DNA of 64,000 bases from Streptomyces cavernicola (GTDB lineage: Bacteria > Actinomycetota > Actinomycetes > Streptomycetales > Streptomycetaceae): positions 1 to 64,000 of the forward strand of contig NZ_JASCIQ010000034.1 in assembly GCF_029968035.1 (NCBI RefSeq), given 5' to 3'. The notes beneath the pieces were generated by a model. The model was not told the origin of the DNA, did no database searches, and worked only from the letters and a program-made list of their open reading frames with translations. How positions within the stretch are numbered: the stretch's first letter is position 1; every line of letters starts with the position of its first letter. The position numbers and the translations under genes are program-made. This document shows, in pieces, positions 23,456 through 31,586 of this stretch.

Positions 23456-24787
23456 ATGAGCACCGAAGAAGCAACCGGGAACGACGGGAACGGCAAGGGC
23501 GGCGGGAACGGCGGGAACGGCGGTATCCGTCGCGTCGCCGTCATCGGCGGCAGCCGCATCCCCTTCGCCCGCTCGGACGGCCCGTACGCCACCGCCTCCA
23601 ACCAGGAGATGCTGACGGCGGCGCTCGACGGCCTCGTCGACCGGTTCGGGCTGCACGGCAGCTGCGTCGGCGAGTTCGTCGCGGGCGCCGTCCTCAAGCA
23701 CAGCCGCGACTTCAACCTGGCCCGCGAGACCGTCCTCGGCTCCGGACTCGACCCGCGCACCCCCGCGTACGACGTCCAACAGGCGTGCGGCACCGGCCTG
23801 CAGGCCGTGATCGCCGCCGCCAACAAGATCGCGCTCGGCCAGCTCGACAGCGCGATCGCGGGCGGCGCGGACACGGCGAGCGACGCGCCCCTCGGCGTCA
23901 ACGACAAGCTGCGCCGGATCCTCCTCGAAGCGCGGCGGGCGAACACGGTCGGCGCGCGCGCCAAGGCCCTCGCCAAGATCCGCCCCGGCCACCTCGTCCC
24001 CGACATCCCGCGCAACGCCGAGCCGCGCACGCACCGTTCGATGGGCGAGCACGCGGCGGTGACGGCGCGCGAGTGGGGCGTGCCGCGCGAGGACCAGGAC
24101 GCGCTCGCCGCCGCCAGCCACCAGCGGCTCGCCGCGGCCTACGAGCGCGGCTTCTTCGACGACCTCGTCGTGCCGTTCCGCGGCCTGGAGCGGGACCAGA
24201 ACCTGCGCCCGGATTCGAGCGTCGAGAAACTCGCCCGCCTGAAGCCGGTGTTCGGCACGGACGGCCCCGACCCCACCATGACGGCGGGCAATTCGACCCC
24301 GCTGACCGACGGCGCGGCGACCGTGCTGCTCGCCGACGAGGAGTGGGCCGCCGCGCGCGGCCTCACCCCGCTCGCGTACCTCACGACGTACGAGACCGCG
24401 GCGGTCGACTTCGTCGACGGGGACGTGACCGGCAGGGGCGGCGACGGGCTGCTCATGGCCCCGGCGTACGCGGTGCCGCGGATGCTGGAGCGGGCCGGGC
24501 TCGGCATGGCCGACTTCGACCTGGTCGAGGTGCACGAGGCCTTCGCCTCGCAGGTCCTCGCCACGCTGTCCGCCTGGGAGAAGGCGGGGCTCGCGCCGGT
24601 CGACCGGGAGCGGCTCAACGTGGCCGGGTCCTCCCTCGCCACGGGGCACCCTTTTGCCGCGACCGGGGCTCGGATCGTCGCCACGCTTGCGAAGTTGCTC
24701 GCTGAACGGGGCGTGCCTGGGCGGGGGTTGATCTCTGTTTGTGCGGCGGGAGGGCAGGGGGTTACGGCGATCCTGGAGCGCGCGTAG
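23456..24787 (+). CDS. Acetyl-CoA acetyltransferase (thiolase, FadA2-like)
   Basis: This 443-residue thiolase catalyses reversible acyl-CoA plus acetyl-CoA Claisen condensation or cleavage. The acyl-accepting Cys is C111 in QQACGTGLQA. The second conserved block NVAGSSLATGHPFAATGAR holds the active-site His, and the C-terminal catalytic Cys lies in VCAAGGQGVTAI. The N-terminus has a Gly/Asn-rich extension (residues 5-22, NDGNGKGGGNGGNGG-like) encoded by short repeats and likely disordered. It is divergent from fabG under a shared TetR-type operator. Size and neighbours resemble FadA2 (FadI-like) of mycobacteria. Confidence 0.93.
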   Translation: MSTEEATGNDGNGKGGGNGGNGGIRRVAVIGGSRIPFARSDGPYATASNQEMLTAALDGLVDRFGLHGSCVGEFVAGAVLKHSRDFNLARETVLGSGLDPRTPAYDVQQACGTGLQAVIAAANKIALGQLDSAIAGGADTASDAPLGVNDKLRRILLEARRANTVGARAKALAKIRPGHLVPDIPRNAEPRTHRSMGEHAAVTAREWGVPREDQDALAAASHQRLAAAYERGFFDDLVVPFRGLERDQNLRPDSSVEKLARLKPVFGTDGPDPTMTAGNSTPLTDGAATVLLADEEWAAARGLTPLAYLTTYETAAVDFVDGDVTGRGGDGLLMAPAYAVPRMLERAGLGMADFDLVEVHEAFASQVLATLSAWEKAGLAPVDRERLNVAGSSLATGHPFAATGARIVATLAKLLAERGVPGRGLISVCAAGGQGVTAILERA

Positions 24788-24794
24788 CTTTTCT

Positions 24795-24910
24795 CCCCGC
24801 CCCGCCCCTTCCCGAAAGACGGCCGTCGGCTGTCTTTTGGCTGCCGCGCCGTCGTGGCTGGTTGCGCCCACGCGGCGGAGCCGCAGATGTCACAGCCCCG
24901 CGCCCCTATC
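24795..24910. repeat. Modular intergenic repeat block 4
   Basis: Between the thiolase and the acyl-CoA ligase lies a truncated module A (CCCCGCCCCTTCCCGAAAG) joined to inverted module B (GTCGTGGCTGGTTGCGCCCA) with an internal insertion containing GCGGCGGAGCCGCAGATGTC before the GCCCCGCGCCCC end. Block 5 carries the same insertion variant. Confidence 0.8.
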
Positions 24911-24938
24911 GGGGCGACCCCCATCCCTGAGGAGCCAA

Positions 24939-26843
24939 GTGCCCCGTAAGAACACCCCCGCGCCGCCCCCGCTCGTCGAACCGCACAAGAGGGTCACGGC
25001 AGGCGTCGTGCGCGAGGTGGCCGTGCCGCCCCTCGCACCCGCCGTGACCGCGGGCTCGCTCGCGGACATCCCGTACGAGAACGCCGAACAGGCCCCCACC
25101 GAGGCCGTGTTGAGCCGCAAGAGTGCCGACGGGACATGGCGGGACGTGAGCGCGCGGGAGTTCGCGGCCGAGGTGCGGGCGCTCGCGAAGGGGCTGATCG
25201 CGCACGGTCTGCGCCCCGGCGACCGGCTCGCGATCATGGCGCGGACCACGTACGAGTGGACGCTGCTCGACTTCGCGGCCTGGTCGGCGGGTCTTGTCAC
25301 CGTGCCGGTGTATCCGACCTCGTCCGCGTTCCAGACCCGCTGGATCCTGCAGGACTCGGGGGCCGTCGCCGTCGCCGTGGAGACCGGGCAGCAGGCCGCC
25401 GCGCTCGGCCCGGAGCGCGACCGCATCCCGGACCTGCGGCACGTCTGGACCTTCACCGACCTGCCCGCCGTGGCCGCGGCGGGCGACGGCCTCGACGACG
25501 CCGAGGTGGACGAGCGCCGCGCGGCCCGCACCCCCGACTCGCCCGCCACCCTCATCTACACCTCCGGCACCACCGGCCGCCCCAAGGGCTGCGTCCTCAC
25601 GCACGGCAACTTCTTCGCCGAGGTCGACAACGCCGTGGAACTCCTGCACCCGGTCTTCAAGTCCCTCACCAGGGAACCCGCCTCCACGCTCCTCTTCCTG
25701 CCCCTCTCGCACGTCTTCGGGCGGATGGTCGCGATCGGCTGCCTGCGCGCCCGCGTACGCCTCGGGCACGCACCCAGCATCCAGACCGAGGACCTCCTCG
25801 CCGACCTGGCCGCCTTCCGCCCCACCTTCCTCCTGGCCATCCCGTACGTCCTGGAGAAGGTCTTCAACACCGGCCGCGCCACCGCCGAGAAGCTCGGCAG
25901 GGCCGCGTCCTTCGACCGCGCGGCGAGCATCGCCCGGCGCTACGCCGAGGCCGTCGAGGCCGCCGAACACGGCACCGGGCCCGGCCCGAGCGCCGGCCTG
26001 AAGGCGGCCCGCGCGCTCTACGACCCGCTGGTCTACCGGCGCATCCGCGCGGCCCTCGGCGGCCGGGTGCGGTACGCGATCTGCGGCGGCTCCCCGCTCG
26101 GCAGGCGGCTCGCGGCGTTCTACGCGGGCGCGGGCATCACGATCTACGAGGGCTACGGCCTCACCGAGACGACCGCCGCCGCGACGGTCACCCCACCCCT
26201 CAAACCCCGCCTGGGCACGGTGGGTTGGCCGCTGCCCGGCACGGCGGTGCGGATCGCGGACGACGGCGAGGTGCTGCTCTCCGGCGGCCAGGTCTTCGGC
26301 GGCTACTGGGACGGGCAGTCGGGCGAGGTGCGGCCCGCGCACGACGGGTGGTTCGGGACAGGCGACGTCGGCGCGCTCGACGCGGACGGGTATCTCTCCA
26401 TCACCGGGCGGAAGAAGGACATCCTCATCACCACGGGCGGGAAGAACGTCGCGCCCGCGCCCCTGGAGGACTGGCTGCGCGCACACCCGCTGGTCGGCCA
26501 GTGCATGGTCGTCGGCGACAACCGCCCGTACGTCGCGGCGCTGCTCACCCTCGAACCGGACGGCATCGCGCACTGGCGCCAGATGAAGAAGAAGCAGGAC
26601 GTGCCATCGGCCGACCTCGTCCGCGACCCGGAGCTCCTGGAGACCCTCCAACGGGCCGTCGACGAGGCCAACCGGCTGGTCTCCCGCGCGGAGTCCATCC
26701 GCCGCTTCGCGGTCCTGCCGACCGATTTCACGGAGCAGGCGGGGCACCTGACCCCGTCCCTGAAGCTGAAGCGGGCGGCGATCGAGCGGGCTTTTGCGAG
26801 GGAGATCGAGGGGTTGTACGGCCCGGCCGACCAAGCGACCTGA
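24939..26843 (+). CDS. Long-chain fatty acid--CoA ligase (AMP-dependent)
   Basis: This 634-residue adenylate-forming enzyme activates fatty acids to acyl-CoA. The AMP-binding signature IYTSGTTGRPKGC is near residue 206, YEGYGLTETTAAATV is the second core motif, and GRKKDILITTGGKNVAPAPL is the hinge/C-terminal motif. The C-terminal Lys-rich region (PSLKLKR) matches long-chain ligases. The GTG at 24939 is chosen with GAGGAG at 24929-24934; an open frame continuing upstream runs into repeat DNA. It follows the thiolase and may feed the same fatty-acid module, though the repeat block suggests separate transcription. Confidence 0.92.
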   Translation: MPRKNTPAPPPLVEPHKRVTAGVVREVAVPPLAPAVTAGSLADIPYENAEQAPTEAVLSRKSADGTWRDVSAREFAAEVRALAKGLIAHGLRPGDRLAIMARTTYEWTLLDFAAWSAGLVTVPVYPTSSAFQTRWILQDSGAVAVAVETGQQAAALGPERDRIPDLRHVWTFTDLPAVAAAGDGLDDAEVDERRAARTPDSPATLIYTSGTTGRPKGCVLTHGNFFAEVDNAVELLHPVFKSLTREPASTLLFLPLSHVFGRMVAIGCLRARVRLGHAPSIQTEDLLADLAAFRPTFLLAIPYVLEKVFNTGRATAEKLGRAASFDRAASIARRYAEAVEAAEHGTGPGPSAGLKAARALYDPLVYRRIRAALGGRVRYAICGGSPLGRRLAAFYAGAGITIYEGYGLTETTAAATVTPPLKPRLGTVGWPLPGTAVRIADDGEVLLSGGQVFGGYWDGQSGEVRPAHDGWFGTGDVGALDADGYLSITGRKKDILITTGGKNVAPAPLEDWLRAHPLVGQCMVVGDNRPYVAALLTLEPDGIAHWRQMKKKQDVPSADLVRDPELLETLQRAVDEANRLVSRAESIRRFAVLPTDFTEQAGHLTPSLKLKRAAIERAFAREIEGLYGPADQAT

Positions 26844-26869
26844 CGTCCCTCTCCCATGACGAACGGCTC

Positions 26870-27390
26870 CGGGGGCTCCGCCCCCCCCCGGCCTGGGGTT
26901 GCCACCCGGAGGCTTCGCCCCCCGTTCCCCGGTCGTCGTTCGGCTGTCGCGCCGTCGTGGCTGGTCGCGCAGTTCCCCGCGCCCCTGGAAAGCGGGGCTT
27001 CGCCCCGGTTCCCGTTCCCCGGTCGTCGTTCGGCTGCCGCGTCGTTGTGGCTGGTCGCGCAGTTCCCCGCGCCCCTTTTGGGGCCCCGCTTCGCGGGCTC
27101 CTCTGGGGGCCTCGGATGTCGTTCGGCTGCCGGTGGGTTGTGGCTGGTCGCGCCCACGCGGCGGAGCTGCAGATGTCACAGCCCCGCGCCCCTGGAAACC
27201 GGGGCTTTGCCCCCCGGTTCCCGGTCGTTGTTCGGCTGTCGCGCCGTCGTGGCCGGGCGCGCAGTTCCGCGCGTCCCTATTGGGGCCCCACTCCGCCGAA
27301 TTCAGCCCCTCCGGCGTTTGAGGAGCGGGGGCCCGGGGGCCGGCCCCCGAAGTGCCGCAGGCTTTCGGGAAGGGGCGGGGTGGGGAAACG
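26870..27390. repeat. Modular intergenic repeat block 5 (densest)
   Basis: The 626 bases between the ligase and the next gene hold no gene. At least four inverted module B copies occur, at about 26951-26986, 27041-27078, 27131-27194 (with the CACGCGGCGGAGCTGCAGAT insertion) and 27239-27278. Each is preceded by GTCGTTCGGCTG-type sequence. The block ends with module A inverted (27304-27386, CCCCTCCGGCGTTTGAGGAG). The array looks built by repeated insertion or recombination of one unit. Confidence 0.85.
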
Positions 27391-27469
27391 AATGCAGCCT
27401 GGTCGGAGAGCGGTGCGGGCAGGCCAGGCCTATCGTGACCCAGGGGGTACCTGCACGGAGGGTTCCCAG

Positions 27470-29023
27470 ATGCGCACACGCTGTGCGATAGCCAGCGCCG
27501 CCACACTCGCCCTGTTGGCCACCACCGCCGCCCCGGCCACCCCCGCGGACGACGCCACCCCCGACCTCACCCCCTTCTACGACCAGCCCCTCACCTGGCA
27601 CGCCTGCAAGGGCCTGGACGGCGCCCCGTCCGACATGCGATGCGGCCGAGTCACCGTCCCCCTCGACTACGCCGCCCCCGAGAAGGGCACCCTCGATCTC
27701 GCCCTGAACCGCATCCCGGCCTCCGGCAAGAAACGCGGCTCGCTGCTCGTGAACTTCGGCGGGCCGGGCGGCCCCGGAGTGGCCGGACTCGTCGGCTGGG
27801 CCAAGCAGTTCGGCGATCTGGCCAAGGGCTACGACGTGGTGGGCTTCGACCCGCGCGGCGTAGGCACCAGCTCCCCGGTGACCTGCGGCGACGGCAGCGA
27901 CATGCCGGACGAGCCGCTGGCCGACGACGCGAGCGCGGTCCTGGAGCACGCCGCCGAGCAGTGGCAGGTCTGCCGCAAGCGCTCAGGCCCGGTCGCCGAC
28001 CACGTCGGCACCGTCAACGTCTCCCGCGACCTGGACGTCATGCGCGAGGCCCTCGGCGACGACAAGCTCAACTTCCTCGGCTTCTCGTACGGAACGCGCC
28101 TCGGCGCCGTCTACACCGGACAGTTCCCGCACAAGGTGGGCCGCATGGTCCTGGACGGTGTGGACACGCTGACCGAGCCGATGGTGCAGCAGAACCGGGT
28201 GGCCGTGGAGGGCCAGCAGACCGCCCTCGACAACTTCGCCACCTGGTGCGCCCAGGGCGGCGGTTGCGTCCTCGGCGACAACTCGCGCGACGCCAGACAG
28301 CGCGTGGCCCAACTCGTGGACCAGCTGAACGGGAAGCCCATCCCGCTCGGCGAGGGCCTGGAGTACAGCGGCGACGACCTGGTCAACTCCCTCGGCTCGG
28401 CCCTGTACCACCGCGACGCCTGGCCCACCCTGGCCCAGGCTCTCGGCAACGTGGTCGCCGACCGCGACCCGAGAGCACTGCTCCGCCTCAGCGGCGTGCC
28501 GATCCCGCCCCCGGACGAGCACGTCACGCCGCCGGCCACGAGGAGCGGAGCGGGCGGGATCGTCGCCCAGGACGACATCCCGCCCGACAACTTCGGCGTC
28601 GCCCTGGCCATGGTGAACTGCGCCGACGACCCGGACCGCCTCACCGCCGCCCAACTCTCCGACGAGAAGCTGATCGAGGGCCTGATCGACGACTACACCG
28701 AGGCCTCCCCGATCTTCGGCCCCGCCCGCCTCGAACAGGTCCTGCTCTGCGCCGGCCAGCCCAAGGGCACCGACTTCATCCGCAAGATCCACGACGTGGA
28801 CACCCCACGCTTCCTGCTCGTCGGCACCCGTGGCGACCCGGCGACCCCGTACCAGTGGGCCGTGGAGACCGCCCAGCGCCTCGGCGACCAGGCCGTCCTG
28901 CTCGACAATCAGGGCGACGGCCACACCGGCTACTTCTCCTCCAAGTGCGTCGCGCGGAAGGCCGACGACTACCTGCTCTACGGCGAGTTGGGCCACGGCA
29001 GCCTCTACTGCGGCGAGGAGTAG
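27470..29023 (+). CDS. Secreted alpha/beta hydrolase (tripeptidyl aminopeptidase-like)
   Basis: This exported serine hydrolase of 517 residues belongs to the SlpD/SlpE and tripeptidyl aminopeptidase group. It has a signal peptide (residues 1 to about 27, cut near APATPA), an oxyanion-region NFGGPGGPG, nucleophile S206 in GFSYGTRLG, an Asp in VGTRGDPATPY, and a His in GDGHTGYF followed by a Cys (SSKCV) near the C-terminus. This matches the alpha/beta core plus the TAP-like C-terminal domain. The ATG at 27470 has ACGGAGGG 7 bases upstream. It is convergent with a secreted protease gene, 14 bases apart. Confidence 0.92.
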   Translation: MRTRCAIASAATLALLATTAAPATPADDATPDLTPFYDQPLTWHACKGLDGAPSDMRCGRVTVPLDYAAPEKGTLDLALNRIPASGKKRGSLLVNFGGPGGPGVAGLVGWAKQFGDLAKGYDVVGFDPRGVGTSSPVTCGDGSDMPDEPLADDASAVLEHAAEQWQVCRKRSGPVADHVGTVNVSRDLDVMREALGDDKLNFLGFSYGTRLGAVYTGQFPHKVGRMVLDGVDTLTEPMVQQNRVAVEGQQTALDNFATWCAQGGGCVLGDNSRDARQRVAQLVDQLNGKPIPLGEGLEYSGDDLVNSLGSALYHRDAWPTLAQALGNVVADRDPRALLRLSGVPIPPPDEHVTPPATRSGAGGIVAQDDIPPDNFGVALAMVNCADDPDRLTAAQLSDEKLIEGLIDDYTEASPIFGPARLEQVLLCAGQPKGTDFIRKIHDVDTPRFLLVGTRGDPATPYQWAVETAQRLGDQAVLLDNQGDGHTGYFSSKCVARKADDYLLYGELGHGSLYCGEE

Positions 29024-29037
29024 CCGGGCCGGCCCCC

Positions 29038-29733
29038 TCAGGGCGTACGGGTCGCCTCGCGGTACAGCGCGGCGGCCCGCCCGTCGAGCAGCACGCTGTA
29101 CGAAACGTCGGGGCTGTCCCCGCCCTCCTGGTAGCCGCCGAGCACTCCGGTGATCCGCCCGCCGGCGTCGACCCAGGGGCTGCCGCTCGTCCCGGTCGAG
29201 AAGCCGGGACAGGCGATGCGCTGCTGGGTGCCGTGGAACGCGGTCGGCGTCGCGGTGCAGACCCGCGGCGCCTCCTCGGCCGAGGGGTAGCCGGTGACGG
29301 TGACCTCGCGGCCCGCACGCCCGTCGGTAGCGAGCGGGCCCGCGCCGGTGACGTCCTCGATGCGGCGGCCGTCGCGCGGGCGGACGGTGGCGAAGGCCAG
29401 GTCGTGGTCCTCGTCCTCGCCGTCCCGCCAGGCCGCGTCGGCGAAGACCCGCTCCACCTCCCAGAACCCGTACGGGGCCCGGCCGTCGCGGTAGCCGGGC
29501 GCGAAGGACACCTCGTCGCCGTCGGCGAGGCAGTGCGCGGCCGTGACGATCAGGCTCCGGTCGGGGCTGTGCACCACGGACGCGGTGCAGAAGTGCCCGT
29601 CGTCGCCGAAGAGTGGTCCGACCCCGGCGGAAGCAGGCGGCGGCGCTGTCGCGTCCAGCGCGTAGGCGTCCTGCAGGACGGCACAGGACATCAGGGCGCT
29701 CGCCACGAGTACCGCCCGCAGCCGCTGCGCCAT
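29038..29733 (-). CDS. Secreted trypsin-like serine protease
   Basis: This 231-residue exported protease-fold protein has the full chymotrypsin-type triad visible: His in VTAAHCL, Asp in DHDLAFATV, Ser in TGTSGSPWVD. The N-terminus (MAQRLRAVLVASALMSCAVL) is a signal peptide; LMSC is only a weak lipobox match, so lipidation is uncertain. Two Cys pairs flank the active site. The ATG at 29733 follows a TCGTTC stretch with only a weak GGGAG site. A 12-bp palindrome (29792-29803) and a stem-loop lie upstream. The substrate is unknown. Confidence 0.88.
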   Translation of the reverse strand: MAQRLRAVLVASALMSCAVLQDAYALDATAPPPASAGVGPLFGDDGHFCTASVVHSPDRSLIVTAAHCLADGDEVSFAPGYRDGRAPYGFWEVERVFADAAWRDGEDEDHDLAFATVRPRDGRRIEDVTGAGPLATDGRAGREVTVTGYPSAEEAPRVCTATPTAFHGTQQRIACPGFSTGTSGSPWVDAGGRITGVLGGYQEGGDSPDVSYSVLLDGRAAALYREATRTP

Positions 29734-29791
29734 GAACGACTCCCGTCGCCGGATTGTCGGGAAGCCCGTACGACAAGCCTGTGAAATCACG

Positions 29792-29803
29792 GGGGAATTC
29801 CCC
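29792..29803. promoter_or_regulatory. 12-bp palindrome upstream of secreted protease
   Basis: GGGGAATTCCCC is a perfect palindrome 59 bases upstream of the protease start. It is a candidate operator on the basis of symmetry and position only. Confidence 0.35.
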
Positions 29804-29822
29804 GCGACCGAAGATAGTTAAT

Positions 29823-29854
29823 CCTTGAACTTCTCGGGGCTGAGGAGTTCAAGG
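29823..29854. other. Stem-loop CCTTGAACT/AGTTCAAGG
   Basis: A 9-bp perfect stem extends to about 13 bp with one wobble around a short loop (29823-29854). There is no T-run. It lies between the protease promoter region and the cold-shock terminator and could be an operator or an RNA hairpin. The rest of 29734-30075 shows nothing coding. Confidence 0.4.
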
Positions 29855-29984
29855 AGGCCCGCACATTCCATTCCCGCCCCGAAGCCGCGCGTGCGCAATC
29901 CGGAAGCCCGGCACCCGGAACGGGAAGGCGGGTCGGGAAGGCGGTTCCGGAACGCGGGTCCGCTCGGAACTGCCGCAAAAAGGC

Positions 29985-30025
29985 AGGAGCCCCGCTCCGC
30001 CGCACGAAGCGGGGGCGAGGCTCCT
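29985..30025 (-). terminator. Terminator of cold-shock gene
   Basis: On the minus strand, AGGAGCCTCGCCCCCGCT pairs with AGCGGGGCTCCT around a short loop and is followed by GCCTTTTTG. It is 50 bases after the csp stop. Confidence 0.85.
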
Positions 30026-30075
30026 TGGGTACTGCTATCCGTACCGGATCAGAAACCGAGAGGTTCCTGGCCTGA

Positions 30076-30279
30076 TTAGGCCGGGGTGACGTTCTCGGCC
30101 TGCGGGCCCTTGGGGCCCTGCGTGACGTCGAACGTCACGGCCTGGTTCTCCTCGAGGGAACGGAAGCCAGACGCGTTGATCGCGGAGTAGTGGACGAAGA
30201 CATCCGGGCCGCCGCCTTCCTGGGCGATGAAGCCAAAGCCCTTTTCAGCGTTGAACCACTTCACGGTTCCGGTAGCCAT
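30076..30279 (-). CDS. CspA-family cold-shock protein
   Basis: This 67-residue single-strand nucleic acid binding protein (cold-shock domain, five-stranded barrel) is an RNA chaperone. RNP1 (KGFGFI) and RNP2 (VFVHYS) are intact, and the full protein matches the usual length. The start has a strong AGGAGGG site 4 bases upstream. A TTGACA -35 lies about 50 bases upstream on the same strand. Its terminator is clear, so it is monocistronic and probably highly expressed. Confidence 0.96.
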   Translation of the reverse strand: MATGTVKWFNAEKGFGFIAQEGGGPDVFVHYSAINASGFRSLEENQAVTFDVTQGPKGPQAENVTPA

Positions 30280-30328
30280 AAAGCCCTCCTATGGGCCAAA
30301 GAGTGTCCCTGCTCCAGAACCCCACGCG

Positions 30329-30334
30329 TGTCAA
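30329..30334 (-). promoter_or_regulatory. Consensus -35 (TTGACA) of cold-shock gene promoter
   Basis: A perfect minus-strand TTGACA lies 50 bases upstream of the csp ATG. The -10 at 17-18-base spacing (CAGGGA/AGGGAC) is poor, so the exact start is uncertain. Confidence 0.5.
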
Positions 30335-30362
30335 GCACAACCGCAAAAGTCTGAAAACGACG

Positions 30363-30393
30363 AGAGCCCGCGGTCACATGCTCCGCAGGCTCT
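30363..30393 (-). terminator. Hairpin with T-rich tail between csp and mqnA
   Basis: AGAGCC(T)GCGG pairs with CCGC(G)GGCTCT in a stem, followed on the minus strand by CGTCGTTTTC. It resembles a leftward terminator but lies upstream of the csp promoter, so it may instead block antisense transcription from the mqnA side. The remaining 30394-30639 holds no gene. Confidence 0.4.
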
Positions 30394-30639
30394 GTACTGC
30401 AAGGGAAACTAAACTGCAACTTGCGGCGAGCCTAGCACGCAGGCAGCCGGAAGCGATAGAGGGCAAGATCACGCCACCCGGACGTTTGAGTAAGGGCACG
30501 AAGTCGTTGACATCCGTACATCCGGGGGACCGCTGCGGTTCTCGTAGAGGGCCCGTTCTGATCTGGTCGGCGGCCTCGTCGGGAGGCGTGTGGCGGACCC
30601 AGGCGAGGAACGGTATCGCACGGGAGCTAGCCTCGCGAT

Positions 30640-31491
30640 GTGGACAATTCTCCTCGCAACCGCCCGCGCGTCGGGCACATCCAGTTCCTGAACTGCCTGC
30701 CCCTGTACTGGGGCCTCGCGCGGACCGGAACCCTGCTCGACCTGGAGCTCACGAAGGACACCCCGGAGAAGCTCAGCGAGCGGCTCGTACGCGGTGATCT
30801 GGACATCGCCCCGATCACCCTCGTCGAATTCCTCAAGAACTCCGACCAGCTCGTGGCCATGCCGGACATCGCCGTGGGCTGCGACGGCCCCGTGATGTCC
30901 TGTGTGATCGTGTCGCAGCTGCCGCTCGACCAGCTCGACGGCGCCCGGGTCGCGCTCGGCTCGACCTCGCGGACCTCCGTACGGCTCGCGCAGCTGCTGC
31001 TCGCCGAGAGCGTCGGCGTCACGCCCGACTACTACACGTGCCCGCCGGACCTCGGCCTGATGATGCGCGAGGCGGACGCCGCCGTGCTGATCGGGGACGC
31101 GGCCCTGCGCGCCAACCTGCACGACGGGCCGCAGCTCGGCCTCCAGGTCCACGACCTGGGCCAGATGTGGAAGGACTGGACGGGCCTGCCGTTCGTCTTC
31201 GCCGTGTGGGCGGCCCGCAAGGACTACCTGGAGCGCGAGCCCGAGGTGGTGCACAAGGTGCACGAGGCGTTCCTCGCCTCCCGGGACGTGTCCCTCGAAG
31301 AAGTCACCAAGGTCGCCGAGCAGGCCGCGCGCTGGGAGTCCTTCGACGCGGCCGTCCTGGAGCGCTACTTCACGACCCTCGACTTCCGCTTCGGCTCCGA
31401 CCAGCTCGCCGGAGTGCGGGAGTTCGCCCGCCGCGTCGGCCCGAGCACCGGTTTCGACGCGGACGTACGGGTCGACCTGCTGCAGGCCTGA
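30640..31491 (+). CDS. mqnA: Chorismate dehydratase MqnA
   Basis: This cytoplasmic enzyme of 283 residues has the periplasmic-binding-protein fold shared by MqnA and MqnD. It dehydrates chorismate to 3-[(1-carboxyvinyl)oxy]benzoate, the first committed step of the futalosine pathway. Typical features are VGHIQFLNCLPLYWGL at the start, LDIAPITLVEFL, and the block VALGSTSRTSVRLAQLLL. MqnA rather than MqnD is favoured by these motifs and by the stand-alone context. The start is GTG, with a weak ribosome binding site. A kinase gene follows after 95 bases. Confidence 0.93.
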   Translation: MDNSPRNRPRVGHIQFLNCLPLYWGLARTGTLLDLELTKDTPEKLSERLVRGDLDIAPITLVEFLKNSDQLVAMPDIAVGCDGPVMSCVIVSQLPLDQLDGARVALGSTSRTSVRLAQLLLAESVGVTPDYYTCPPDLGLMMREADAAVLIGDAALRANLHDGPQLGLQVHDLGQMWKDWTGLPFVFAVWAARKDYLEREPEVVHKVHEAFLASRDVSLEEVTKVAEQAARWESFDAAVLERYFTTLDFRFGSDQLAGVREFARRVGPSTGFDADVRVDLLQA

Positions 31492-31586
31492 CCGGGCCCC
31501 GTCCACCCCTGGCCCGACCCGCCCCCACTGCCCGTAGGCTGCTGGGGGAAGGGCGGGACGACGCGGGACAACGGGGGAGGGGCCTC

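Noticed and set aside
25136..27469. Open frame extending the alpha/beta hydrolase upstream by over 700 codons through the acyl-CoA ligase
   Set aside because: It is out of frame with the ligase and crosses repeat DNA. The hydrolase has a proper signal peptide and ribosome binding site at 27470.
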